A DNA stretch of 64,000 bases, taken from NCBI RefSeq assembly GCF_004793475.1, contig NZ_SRYZ01000005.1, positions 62,001 through 126,000 of the forward strand. The letters run 5' to 3'. How positions within the stretch are numbered: the stretch's first letter is position 1; every line of letters starts with the position of its first letter. Source of the DNA: Bacteroides muris (ex Afrizal et al. 2022). Lineage in GTDB: Bacteria; Bacteroidota; Bacteroidia; Bacteroidales; Bacteroidaceae. The notes beneath the pieces are model-generated. The model was given only the letters and a program-made list of their open reading frames with translations. It did no database searches and was not told the DNA's origin. The translations under genes and the position numbers were made by a program. Shown in pieces: positions 53,289 to 62,200 of this stretch.

Positions 53289-53442
53289 ATTCCTTGAAAA
53301 GTGTTGGATAGTAGAAAATGGGTTATAGAAGCAGAAAATTTCTATAGAAGACACCTCGATTCGCTTGAAAAAGTGTAGAGAAATGGGTGATATTCGTTGG
53401 AAAAAGTGTAACGAATCAGATTTATTCGCTTGGAAAAGTGTA
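53289..53442. repeat. Degenerate repeats of ATTCGCTTGGAAAAGTGTA
   Basis: Clear copies start at 53359, 53392 and 53424, spaced 33 and 32 bp; a weaker copy starts at 53289. The first two intervals also share AAATGGGT. The roughly 33-bp step equals about three DNA turns. Sequences between copies differ, and the copies themselves are not identical, so this is not a CRISPR array. Confidence 0.65.
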
Positions 53443-53500
53443 AAACTATATGCGTTGTAATTGTTTTTAGCCTTAATAATAATGCCTCAATCCTCCTTGT

Positions 53501-53586
53501 ATTATACCTTGTCTGATATAATTGCAGTAGCGAAACAATAAATTATACCCATACTGATATAATATCGAATATTTGTACTAACTTTG
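53501..53586 (+). promoter_or_regulatory. Tandem HipB-type operators and promoter of the toxin-antitoxin locus
   Basis: ATTATACC-N4-CTGATATAAT occurs at 53501-53522 and again at 53542-53563, 41 bp apart (about four helical turns). Each is an imperfect palindrome (ATTATA and TATAAT ends). The -7 box TAACTTTG lies at 53579-53586 just downstream, and another half-site, AAGGTATAAAG, lies at 53595-53605. The layout fits autorepression by the HipB-like protein. Confidence 0.6.
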
Positions 53587-53614
53587 TACCCGAAAAGGTA
53601 TAAAGTACGATGTT

Positions 53615-53818
53615 ATGAATAATCTTTCTACTACGGTCAAGATGTTGCGAAAGCAATATAATCTGACGCAAGAAGAACTCTCGTTGAAGTCGGGTGTGGG
53701 GTTGCGCTTTGTGCGAGACCTTGAACAGGGCAAGGAAACGCTACGCCTCGATAAAGTGAATCAGCTCCTTGACTTTTTCAATTATGAAATGGTTGCCACT
53801 CAAAAAAACAGTAATTAA
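53615..53818 (+). CDS. hipB: HipB-like XRE-family antitoxin/regulator
   Basis: The 67-residue protein is a single XRE helix-turn-helix domain, LRKQYNLTQEELSLKSGVG then LRFVRDLEQGKETLRLDKVN. This is the DNA-binding subunit of HipBA/HipBST loci. It lacks the long C-terminal tail of E. coli HipB. The stop codon overlaps the next start (TAATG), so translation is coupled. It probably binds the tandem operators upstream and represses its own operon together with the downstream proteins. Confidence 0.88.
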   Translation: MNNLSTTVKMLRKQYNLTQEELSLKSGVGLRFVRDLEQGKETLRLDKVNQLLDFFNYEMVATQKNSN

Positions 53819-54156
53819 TGAGACAAGCCCATATATTTTATAAAGACCAATTAGCTGGTATTCTGACAGAAAACGATGCCGGATATGAATTCCGCTATTT
53901 GCCGGAATATCTCTCTTTGGAAACGGCAAAGGCTGTAAGCCTGACATTGCCTTTACAGGAGGAAGCGTATACAAGTCCTGTGTTGTTCCCATTCTTCGAT
54001 GGTTTGATTCCTGAGGGATGGCTGTTGGATGTTGCATTGCGGAATACAGACATCAGTATTCTTGATCGGATGTCGTTGTTGCTGACATGCTGCAAAGATT
54101 GTATCGGGGCAGTAAGCGTTATCCCAATGGAAGAAAAGGAGGGACACTATGTGTAA
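53818..54156 (+). CDS. HipS-like protein (isolated N-subdomain of HipA)
   Basis: The 112-residue protein equals the N-terminal subdomain 1 of HipA: an early FYKDQLAGILTENDAGYEFRY, then SLTLPLQEEAYTSPVLFPFF and the ending DGLIPEGWLLDVALRN. In ordinary HipA this part is fused to the kinase. In the three-gene HipBST type it is a separate protein, and in the E. coli system HipS is the antitoxin. Here it starts one base before the end of hipB and overlaps the kinase gene by 8 bp. Independent function as antitoxin is inferred by analogy. Confidence 0.8.
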   Translation: MRQAHIFYKDQLAGILTENDAGYEFRYLPEYLSLETAKAVSLTLPLQEEAYTSPVLFPFFDGLIPEGWLLDVALRNTDISILDRMSLLLTCCKDCIGAVSVIPMEEKEGHYV

Positions 54157-55081
54157 TTGTCTATATTGTTATCGTCCGCTCTTAAAAGGAGAAAAGGATA
54201 TGCACACAGCTTGCATAAAGAAGTTCTTCGGAACAGCAACATTGCCTGTTCTTGATTATACGACAGAACAACTTGATCAGCTTGCTCTGCAAATCATTCA
54301 AGACCAAACCTCTTTAACCGGTGTTCAGCCGAAATTATCCTTACATTTGAATGAGCATGAGGGTAGCAAGCGATTGACTATTGTCGGACTATGGGGCGGT
54401 TATATTTGTAAGCCACAGACATTGCAATATGAAATGATGCCTGAGGTCGAGGATTTAACTATGCACCTTGCAGAGGTGGCACGTATTGAGGTGGTTCCCC
54501 ATACGCTAATGCGGATGGCAGATGATACGCTATGTTATCTTACCCGTCGTATTGACAGGACTTCTGACGGAGAGAAGATAGCGATGGAAGATATGTGCCA
54601 ACTGACCGAAAGGCAAACAGAGCATAAATACAAGAGCAGTTATGAACGTGTCGGCAAGGCTGTTTTGAAATACTCGTCTTTACCTAAAATGGATGTTACC
54701 AATTTCTTTGAGTTGGTGCTTTTCTCTTGGTTGATAGGGAATAACGATATGCACTTGAAAAACTTCTCTTTGTATGAGGTGGCGGATATAATACGTTTGA
54801 CTCCTGCTTACGATTTGCTAAATGCAGTTATCATTAATCCCAAGGATAATGAAGAATTGGCATTGACCTTGAATGGTCGGAAGAAAAAGCTTCAAAGAGA
54901 GGATTTTATTAGGTCAGCAGCTACACTAGGTATAGAGAATGTGATTGTGGAACGACTGATAAATAAGTATATCAAACTATTGCCTAAGTTTGAAACTGTC
55001 ATTCAAAACTCTTTCTTAAGTGCTGAATTAAAAGAAAAGTATGGCGAATTGTTGAAGGAACGGCTTGCTAGGCTTGCATAA
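54149..55081 (+). CDS. HipT-like kinase toxin with an N-terminal Cys/His motif
   Basis: The 310-residue HipA-like Ser/Thr kinase lacks the N-terminal subdomain, which is supplied by the preceding gene. It has the loop SLTGVQPKLSL (Ser55 and Thr57 are in the place of the autophosphorylated SIS of HipT), the catalytic NNDMHLKNF (Asp200, Asn205) and the metal-binding AYDLLN (Asp222). The known target of E. coli HipA is glutamyl-tRNA synthetase and of HipT tryptophanyl-tRNA synthetase; the target here is unknown. The N-terminus has C4-x2-C7 and H19-x2-C22, a possible zinc knuckle absent from the E. coli kinases. Confidence 0.82.
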   Translation: MCNCLYCYRPLLKGEKDMHTACIKKFFGTATLPVLDYTTEQLDQLALQIIQDQTSLTGVQPKLSLHLNEHEGSKRLTIVGLWGGYICKPQTLQYEMMPEVEDLTMHLAEVARIEVVPHTLMRMADDTLCYLTRRIDRTSDGEKIAMEDMCQLTERQTEHKYKSSYERVGKAVLKYSSLPKMDVTNFFELVLFSWLIGNNDMHLKNFSLYEVADIIRLTPAYDLLNAVIINPKDNEELALTLNGRKKKLQREDFIRSAATLGIENVIVERLINKYIKLLPKFETVIQNSFLSAELKEKYGELLKERLARLA

Positions 55082-55176
55082 AGGCTATAAAACGGTAAAA
55101 ATACATAATGCTATGGATATATTAAGTCTCACCAAAATAACATCATTGTTCATCCTAACTTTAATAGAAAGAGACG

Positions 55177-55452
55177 ATGGACAAAAGAAACAAATTGTGG
55201 AGACGCCAACAAATGGCTCGCGTGTTTAAGGCTCGTATGATTCTGTATGCCGCTTATGGTCATTGCATCATTCGTGAGGATGGAAGCTATTATGAACATC
55301 CTCATTGGTTTGAGTTGGCAAAAGACAGATGGGCGCAAGTTTATAAAACGGCAGGTACTCCGTGTAGCTGTTGGATGTGTAGAGGTCTGGAATATAACCG
55401 CAAGGAGTATAAGAAAGAAACTTTGCGTATTATTCGGGAATCAATGGAGTAA
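55177..55452 (+). CDS. Small basic protein with CxCxxC motif
   Basis: The 91-residue protein is basic at both ends, and its C-terminal half has PCSCWMCRGLEYNRKEYKKE, resembling short accessory-region proteins with a CSCxxC metal-like motif. It has no signal peptide. It lies 95 bp after the HipT gene and is followed by a hairpin terminator, so it may belong to the same transcript. Function is unknown; a metal-binding nucleic-acid role is possible but unproven. Confidence 0.6.
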   Translation: MDKRNKLWRRQQMARVFKARMILYAAYGHCIIREDGSYYEHPHWFELAKDRWAQVYKTAGTPCSCWMCRGLEYNRKEYKKETLRIIRESME

Positions 55453-55463
55453 TTTAAAGGGAT

Positions 55464-55512
55464 AGGAACTAAATCTGTGCATTAGGTACACAGGTTCAGT
55501 TCCTTACTTTTT
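55464..55512 (+). terminator. Hairpin terminator between convergent genes
   Basis: The arms 55464-55479 and 55489-55504 pair over 16 bp with two G-U pairs and a 9-nt loop; a T-run follows. It separates the rightward HipBST genes from the leftward operon. Confidence 0.75.
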
Positions 55513-55530
55513 GTGTTGGATTAAGAACCA

Positions 55531-56043
55531 CTACCGATATTCAGAATAAATATCTTGCAATGTATCATAAAATCCCCAGCCACAATCCGATACGCTATCA
55601 ATAAGCTTTTCAATCCGTTCGTAATAATTGGCTAACAATCCGTTGAGAAAGATAAAGCGCATAGCCTTGTCGAAATTTCCCTCCAGTGTTGTATAGAACT
55701 GTTCCCACATATCGCCAAATTCAAGTGTGTATTCGCATCCTTGTTCGATATAGAACAACATTAAATCGGCAATAAAAGTTGGCTCCGGTTTTAGCTTTTG
55801 AAAATCGGAAATGACTTTTCTACATTTGGCAAATGACGGCTTTTCGGAAAATCCACGAGTTGGGAAGAACTCATTTCGGATAGTTTTCTTGCTCTTTTCC
55901 AATTCAGCATTACAATCTGGGGCAAGATAAAACTCCAGATAATCTTTTGCCTCTTTACGTGCATCGTATAGTTCAAGAACAATATCGGTTATCTGTTCTT
56001 TAGTAAGTGACAACAGGTGTTTTTTTAGCTTTGCTTTTGACAT
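55531..56043 (-). CDS. DUF6155-family protein
   Basis: The protein has 170 residues from the ATG at 56043, where MSKAKLKKHLLSLTKEQITD gives the family N-terminus; an upstream in-frame start (56130) would overlap the neighbour. It is helical, with VLELYDARKEAKDYLEFYLA and a Lys-rich segment, and is consistent with DUF6155 of unknown function. It is the last gene of the leftward operon, 64 bp after the DinD-RhuM gene. No catalytic motif is visible. Confidence 0.72.
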   Translation of the reverse strand: MSKAKLKKHLLSLTKEQITDIVLELYDARKEAKDYLEFYLAPDCNAELEKSKKTIRNEFFPTRGFSEKPSFAKCRKVISDFQKLKPEPTFIADLMLFYIEQGCEYTLEFGDMWEQFYTTLEGNFDKAMRFIFLNGLLANYYERIEKLIDSVSDCGWGFYDTLQDIYSEYR

Positions 56044-56107
56044 AAATTGATTTTCAGTTGATTGTGTATTTACATTTCTGCTAATGACCAAACAACCCTC
56101 TTTCTTT

Positions 56108-57466
56108 TCATACCTTGACTTCTTTATCAAAATCCGAAAGATACTCTTCGTTTTGAATCAAGCAAAATTTATCATATTCAGCGTATGCCTTTTCTTTCGC
56201 TTGTTCGGCAGAAATGGTGCCAGCCTCATTATATTTATCATACTCATATAGAGTCAGGAAATCATCCAATTGCTTTTTCCAATCTGCCATTGTGGAGATG
56301 ATTTGCCGTTCGGCACGAAGTTCGGCCAAATCAAGGAAAGTGGTTGATAGACGATTGAAGGCAGAGACCTCTGTGTCGGACAAGTAATTCTGGGCAATAA
56401 AAGTATCCGACTTTTGGACTCTGCCGTCAGGGGCGTTTTTCCACGTGGTAAGTCCCATGTGGGGCTTTTGGGCATCTGCTCTTGAATAGATGATTTCGGT
56501 TGCCGTTTGATGGGAAGTTGCCCAATACATCATATCTTGCACCCTCTTGAAGAATTGTAGGGTGGTCTCAGCCTTAGGGTCATAATCGGCACTACATTCG
56601 GCATAGACATCGGTGATTTTCTGATAATACCGACGTTCTGAAGCTCGTATTTCTCGGATACGTTCTAATAGGTCGTCAAAATAATCTTTGCCAAAATGTT
56701 TGCCCTGTTTCAAGCGCTCATCATCCAATACAAATCCTTTTATGATCATTTCTTTTAGCACCGATGTCGCCCACATCCGGAATTGGCTCGCTTGATAACT
56801 GCCCACACGAAACCCAACGGCAATAACCGCATCCAAATTGTAGAGCAATGTATCATCGTTCTTGCCATCAAATTCAGTTGTTCGAATTTTTCGAATAACT
56901 GAACTCTCCTCCAATTCTCCGCTTTTGAAAATCTCTTTCAGATGGTTATTGATCGTATTCGTTTCAACACCAAACAAATCGGCCATTCGCTTTTGCGGCA
57001 TCCAAAATGTTTCATTATTGAAGATGACCTCTATACGACTTTCTCCTTGTTTCGTCTTATATAGCAATATATTGGATGATAAGCTATTGCCGATTAATTC
57101 AGGAGTTGATATTTCTTGTTTGAAATATTCTCTTGCCATCTGCACTTGTGGCTTCTTGCTATCGGCATTTTCCGCAATCATCAAACAAGCAATTCGTGAT
57201 AGATGTATATTCTCTACCTTACGAAAGGAGCCAGAACTTAGTTTGACCATTTCAAACATAGGATTAAAATGCTCGGTAGTGTTACAACCTTTCTTATTGG
57301 CTATAGCGATAGCTTTGTTTAGAGTACGATTGAATTTTGGGTATGTGCTATAGCCTAATGCGGTGCACAACTCACGAGAAGTCCAATACTCCGAACCGTT
57401 TTCGTCTTGCTTTTTAATCTGTTCAAAGTCGGATTGAATAGGGGGTATATTATTCTCGTTCATCAT
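56108..57466 (-). CDS. DinD-like / RhuM-like fusion protein
   Basis: The 452-residue protein joins two parts. Residues about 20-105 resemble the N-terminal domain of DinD (EYWTSRELCTALGYSTYPKF, ENIHLSRIACLMIAENADS). Residues about 125-440 are a full RhuM-type domain (EVIFNNETFWMPQKRMADLF, LYNLDAVIAVGFRVGSYQAS, FGKDYFDDLLERIREIRASE). RhuM proteins are frequent in accessory islands, often near Fic and restriction genes; their biochemistry is unclear. The start overlaps the Fic stop (TAATG), so translation is coupled. Confidence 0.8.
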   Translation of the reverse strand: MMNENNIPPIQSDFEQIKKQDENGSEYWTSRELCTALGYSTYPKFNRTLNKAIAIANKKGCNTTEHFNPMFEMVKLSSGSFRKVENIHLSRIACLMIAENADSKKPQVQMAREYFKQEISTPELIGNSLSSNILLYKTKQGESRIEVIFNNETFWMPQKRMADLFGVETNTINNHLKEIFKSGELEESSVIRKIRTTEFDGKNDDTLLYNLDAVIAVGFRVGSYQASQFRMWATSVLKEMIIKGFVLDDERLKQGKHFGKDYFDDLLERIREIRASERRYYQKITDVYAECSADYDPKAETTLQFFKRVQDMMYWATSHQTATEIIYSRADAQKPHMGLTTWKNAPDGRVQKSDTFIAQNYLSDTEVSAFNRLSTTFLDLAELRAERQIISTMADWKKQLDDFLTLYEYDKYNEAGTISAEQAKEKAYAEYDKFCLIQNEEYLSDFDKEVKV

Positions 57467-58593
57467 TATTTCAGATTGTTGGAATTATACACCGCCAATC
57501 CTTTAATCGTCAACAGATATTTCTGACGAGGATGACGGGGCTTGTCTGGGTAGAGCATAGAAACAAATCCCTCTTTCATGGCGGGATTCAGTGAATATTC
57601 CATAAAATTCTCACGGTTCTTTAATCCTATGGAAGCCATTATCTCTTTGACAGATAATGTATTGTTTGCAATAGCCTTTATTAAGCGGCTGATATTCTCA
57701 TTATCTATCTGCAATGGATTATTTGAGCTTGTCGGGGTACTTGTCGGGGTACTTGTCGGGGTGGAGATAGCCATATCTTCGGGTGCATTAACCACCATGA
57801 AACGATTCCTCAATTCATTGTTTTCTCTTATCAATAGGTTGCGGAAGAATCGTTCTAAATACACAGACTCTCTTTTGATGCCTTTTTGTATATTTTGATA
57901 ATTGGCTCTAACCAAAGCATTACGGAAATACCAAGAATGATTGGCAAAAAGATCGTTCTCGACATTGAATCCCATTGAGCGTAAATACTGGATGGTAAAC
58001 ACTGCTGTTGTTCGGGTATTGCCTTCTCCAAACGGATGAATCTGCCACAACCCGGATACGAATTGGGTAATATGACTTACTATTTGGCTTATATCTAATC
58101 CTGTATAATCAAACACCTTTTCTTGTTCAAGGTCATATTCTATGGCTCTGCGGATGTCGGGAGCAGATACATAGAATACGGTGTCACCACGAAGTACCCA
58201 TTCTTTTTTTGTTATATTGTAATCTCTGATTTGTCCGGCAAACTTGAATACTCCATCAAATATCCTTCGATGAATGGCACTCAATCCTGCAACGGTAAAA
58301 GCAAATGAACGCTCATTCAATAGTTTGGTTATATTGGCAGAAACTTTATCTGCTTCTTCTGTTTCGTTGTCCTTTTCAGTACGAATATCTTTTGAGTCAT
58401 AGTAACTCTTGATAAGTTGCTGTACTTCATCAATGGTTATATCCCCCTCAATATGCTTACGAGCAGTTTCAATAAGATATTCGGAGGGCTTCAAGCCATC
58501 TACTGCTTGAAGTCCTATTGCCGTTTGCCACGCATAACCTTTTTCACGCTTTTGTGGCTCGCTCTGCTGGAGATATTCGTCGAAGTTTAGCAT
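57466..58593 (-). CDS. Fic-family protein
   Basis: The 375-residue protein carries the Fic active-site loop HPFGEGNTRTTAVF (His186), close to HPFxEGNGR but with Thr in place of the second Gly. Fic proteins usually transfer AMP or another nucleotide to a target protein. The N-terminal helices (TARKHIEGDITIDEVQQLIK) recall VbhA-like inhibitory segments, but the Ser/Thr four residues before the Glu is absent, so self-inhibition is uncertain. A winged-helix-like domain follows a Thr-Pro-Ser linker. The next gene overlaps its stop. Confidence 0.85.
   Translation of the reverse strand: MLNFDEYLQQSEPQKREKGYAWQTAIGLQAVDGLKPSEYLIETARKHIEGDITIDEVQQLIKSYYDSKDIRTEKDNETEEADKVSANITKLLNERSFAFTVAGLSAIHRRIFDGVFKFAGQIRDYNITKKEWVLRGDTVFYVSAPDIRRAIEYDLEQEKVFDYTGLDISQIVSHITQFVSGLWQIHPFGEGNTRTTAVFTIQYLRSMGFNVENDLFANHSWYFRNALVRANYQNIQKGIKRESVYLERFFRNLLIRENNELRNRFMVVNAPEDMAISTPTSTPTSTPTSSNNPLQIDNENISRLIKAIANNTLSVKEIMASIGLKNRENFMEYSLNPAMKEGFVSMLYPDKPRHPRQKYLLTIKGLAVYNSNNLK
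57728..57763 (-). repeat. Three 12-bp tandem repeats in the Fic gene linker
   Basis: The unit CTTGTCGGGGTA is repeated at 57728, 57740 and 57752 (last base changed). It encodes the STPT repeat between the Fic and winged-helix domains. Slippage would change the linker by four residues without a frameshift. Confidence 0.9.
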
Positions 58594-58613
58594 TTAATGT
58601 AATATATTCAGAA

Positions 58614-59279
58614 TTAATCTACTTTTATATAGATAAACGAATGATTGTCATCAAAATTCTCATTGCGATCTTTTAAATCAAGAGTACCAAGATGAATCAT
58701 TTCTAACAATACATCAATAGGCATAGTCTTATGTAAACCGTCAGAGCACAACATAATTTCATCACCGGGAAGTAATAGAATCTTGTGCTCTTCTGCAGTG
58801 TCTTCTGTTGAACCCATAAATCCGCGTGACACTATATGTCCGTATCTCTCTCGTTGAGAGTAAGTAACCTTACCATGTTTCTCCATTTCCGCAATCATTG
58901 TATGATCTTGGGTAACGTAAATTTGTTGCCCATTGCGAAATTGATATACACGGCAGTCTCCAATCCAAAAAATGTTACCTATATAGCCGTCAACTTCAAT
59001 CCCAGCAAAACAGCATCCCATCTTGGAAACGCCTCGTTCACGAATAGCCCTGCTTAATTCGGCGTTTGCATTCAGCACGGACTCTGGTATGGATTTGCCC
59101 TGTATGATAAAATTTGCTATCTCTTCTGCTGCAATTTTTGCAGCAATAGATCCATCAGAGTAACCACCCATGCCATCTGCAACAATATATAAGGCTTTGC
59201 TCCCTCCAATTTTTTTGGAGAGAACAAAGTCTTGATTCTGTGCTCTACGACCTATGTTGGTATATTCTATTATTATCAT
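58614..59279 (-). CDS. PP2C-family protein phosphatase
   Basis: The 221-residue protein is a compact, complete PP2C catalytic domain with no other domain: GRRAQNQDFV, VADGMGGYSDGS with the metal-binding DGMGG, NIFWIGDCRVYQF, LCSDGLHKT and the final DDNHS. It removes phosphate from Ser/Thr in proteins. The start codon overlaps the stop of the giant ATPase gene by four bases (ATGA), so translation is coupled. A partner kinase, expected in PP2C-linked conflict systems, is not in the window but could lie just beyond the right edge. Confidence 0.9.
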   Translation of the reverse strand: MIIIEYTNIGRRAQNQDFVLSKKIGGSKALYIVADGMGGYSDGSIAAKIAAEEIANFIIQGKSIPESVLNANAELSRAIRERGVSKMGCCFAGIEVDGYIGNIFWIGDCRVYQFRNGQQIYVTQDHTMIAEMEKHGKVTYSQRERYGHIVSRGFMGSTEDTAEEHKILLLPGDEIMLCSDGLHKTMPIDVLLEMIHLGTLDLKDRNENFDDNHSFIYIKVD

Positions 59280-62200
59280 ATGGCTTTAATCGTATCGCCA
59301 CCATGTTTAGTCACTCTTGGTCGAGTGCTTATCTTCATAGGACGTAGGGTGACACCTTTATCAGTAGCCTTTGTTGCCCAAAGATAAGCTTCTCCCGGAA
59401 CAAGAGATGCCATGTCTGACGATGAAAGAGATTGTAATTGGGTAATTGACTTTTGAATGTGCTTAACCCACTGAGGACTATTAAACTTATGCAAGAGCAC
59501 AACAGAAGAAAGTTCAATGATTTGAGTTGGAAGACTCATCGGATCCTGACTGGCAATCATCATTGACACACCTTTATGACGCATCTCTCGGATAGCAGTC
59601 ACGATAGTACTTGTCAAATCTTTATTGCCCATATATTTGTGAGCTTCATCAAACACGATGAATTTATTAAACTTCCTACCTTTGAATTCTTTTACTCCGG
59701 AGAAGATATTAAGCATAATGACAAATAGTCCGAGAGCGTCATCTTCATCAATCCATTCATCACGGAGGTCAACGATAATGAGACGACCAGGACGCAAAAG
59801 AGAACCGAGCTTTATTGTGTCATCTATGTATTCTTCTGCGAAAGAAAGGCGTTGCTTTGCAAGAGATTTTTGCGTCGCAGAAAGGAGGCCTGAATTATCC
59901 ACACTCTCTTTAAGTGCGTCAATATTCAGATTCTTTCTGAGAGCTTTCATAATCTGCTTGAGCTGGGCGATATATGTTGAATCATTGCCTACAGCCTTCA
60001 ACAAGAATTGCCAGTCCTGTACATTAAGGTCCGTTGAGTGGAACTTAATAGGATGAATCATCAATGAAGGATACTCTTCCATTCTCTCTTCAACCTTATC
60101 CGCAGGGCAAAGCATAATCACGTCCTCAATACGAGCAGCATCAGCGCCATACACGTCTTTGAGTTTTTTTAGTTGACCGGTTTCGTCATTCGGGTACACC
60201 ATAGAAGTAAACTCTGGTGCATAGTCCGGACTCTCCGAGTAATGGAAAATAACACTCGCCATTGGTCCAGGAAGTAGGTTTACATTAGAGAACTGCTTCA
60301 ATGTCATCTCTGAAATGGTCCCAATTGTGTAACTCTTTCCGCCGCCTTGTACTCCGAATAGACTTATAGTGTTAGTTTCGCTTAAATCTATGGCAATCTT
60401 ACGATGACCGTTAATGCTTTCGCCAAGAATACCATATTGTTCGCTCCCGCTTGTTTTGCCGATAAGAATATCATAAGTCGGTTGGATATAATTGGGGTCG
60501 AAGACAACTGAATCAACATAGTTTTTGGGCTTATTCAGAATTGCCGTATCAGGAGGCATATTATCTTTCGGCTTGGTTTCAACTGGAGGCAGCGGCTGGT
60601 CTGGCTTTATTTCAACTGTTTCAATGACACCCGTAGTATGCCATGAATCTGAAGAATTGGACTCGCCGTTCGGAATAGAATTGATTTCAGTATTATTATT
60701 ATCTTTCTCCGCTTCCGACTCTACATGCTCAATTTCCGATGATGATAGCATCTTAACCCGTTGCTTAACTTGAATATCTGCTATATCCTCTACATCGTTG
60801 TTGATATGGAATGAGTTTTCACGCAGGATTCGATCTGATGTCTCAAATTCTGTCTTCATGTCCTCATCAGCAGCAGCGCGAACGACATCAACGGTTCTCA
60901 GACTATCCACATCTTCAATTATCATCTCAATCATTGGCTTACCAAGGATATAGAAAATGGTATCGTTAAGAACATCTTTGCGTTGATAGGTATCACTCTG
61001 AAACTCATAAATGAATCCCATCTTCTTAAAACGAATTATGTAGTCTCCGTTTTGGAGCGACAGAATGAATTCTTCGTATTCTTTAGCCGTTTCTTCGTTA
61101 AGATACTTATAACGTGCAGCTCGACGAGAATAAAACAGCAATAACGATTGCAGTTCTATAGTGCGCAGCTCTCGGTCAAGTCGGTCCGGAGATTTAAATT
61201 CAGGATCAAAGTTTGTGCGAAGTGCCAGAATTGTATTCTTTATCTGACTTTGCATTTTCTCTTGGAGAGAAAACAATTCGTCATCAGAGAGATTCTGACG
61301 GCACTTTATCTCAATTACCGTAAATACAATCTCTCGCTTTGAAGGATGGAAGTCTACCAACAAATCATCAGCACGCTCTCCGGAATCGGAATCTAAGTCA
61401 GCAAATAGATTTTGATGTAGATCTATAGGAACGATGAAAGAATCCTCCAGAAGACCTTTTCCTTTCAACATTCGTTTCATAAGAGTAGTGCCGAGCACTT
61501 CAAACACTTTATTACGACTGCTTTCCAGTTGCATTATCATACTGCTGCTGACAGAGCGTATGTCAGAGAGCAATTCCAGGAATGATGTTTTATCGCTAAC
61601 ATCTATTCCAAAGTTCTTGAAATGCGGAGCCATTATTCCCTCTATTTCTGACGTCGGGCGGCATGTCAAGAATGATGAAATGCCATTCAGTTCAGCACTT
61701 GGTATGTAGTCTAGCAGATATGGCTGTTCTCCAGCCTTGCAAGGCATATCATAAAACTCCGGTCCCATATTCTTGTCGAATGTTACAACCCAGTCGCTCA
61801 CATCATGAATGAGTGATAGCATTTCAGAATTGGAATCCTTTATATTAAGTGTCAGAGAGGGCACAGACAACTCATGGTCAGACGTCATGCTTGTGCCAAT
61901 AAGACTCTGCACATTGCCGAATAAATTCTGAAATTCAGCGGCAAACATGGTGGCGTTCTGCATTGGTATATCCGAGATAAACCTTTGCCACTGTATCTCT
62001 GAACCTTCGCTTACATTATCAACCTGAACAATAGGACGCATCACAACACCATTAAGATAGAATGACGACTGAATTGTCTTACTCCTTTTCAATGATGCTT
62101 GGGTCGGAAACGGGTTTATAAGAAAAGACATATGCGCAGGGAAACGCATAGGGTCTTTCACAAATTCGTCAATGCTATTGATCGAAAAACGTAATTTAGG

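Noticed and set aside
53043..53354. 103-residue leftward open frame in the spacer before hipB
   Set aside because: No signal, domain or ribosome-binding site is visible, composition is odd for the genome, and it overlaps the degenerate repeats. Treated as non-coding or a decayed fragment.
53289..53442. CRISPR array
   Set aside because: Copies are degenerate, only three or four, intervals between copies are about 14 bp, and no cas genes are present.
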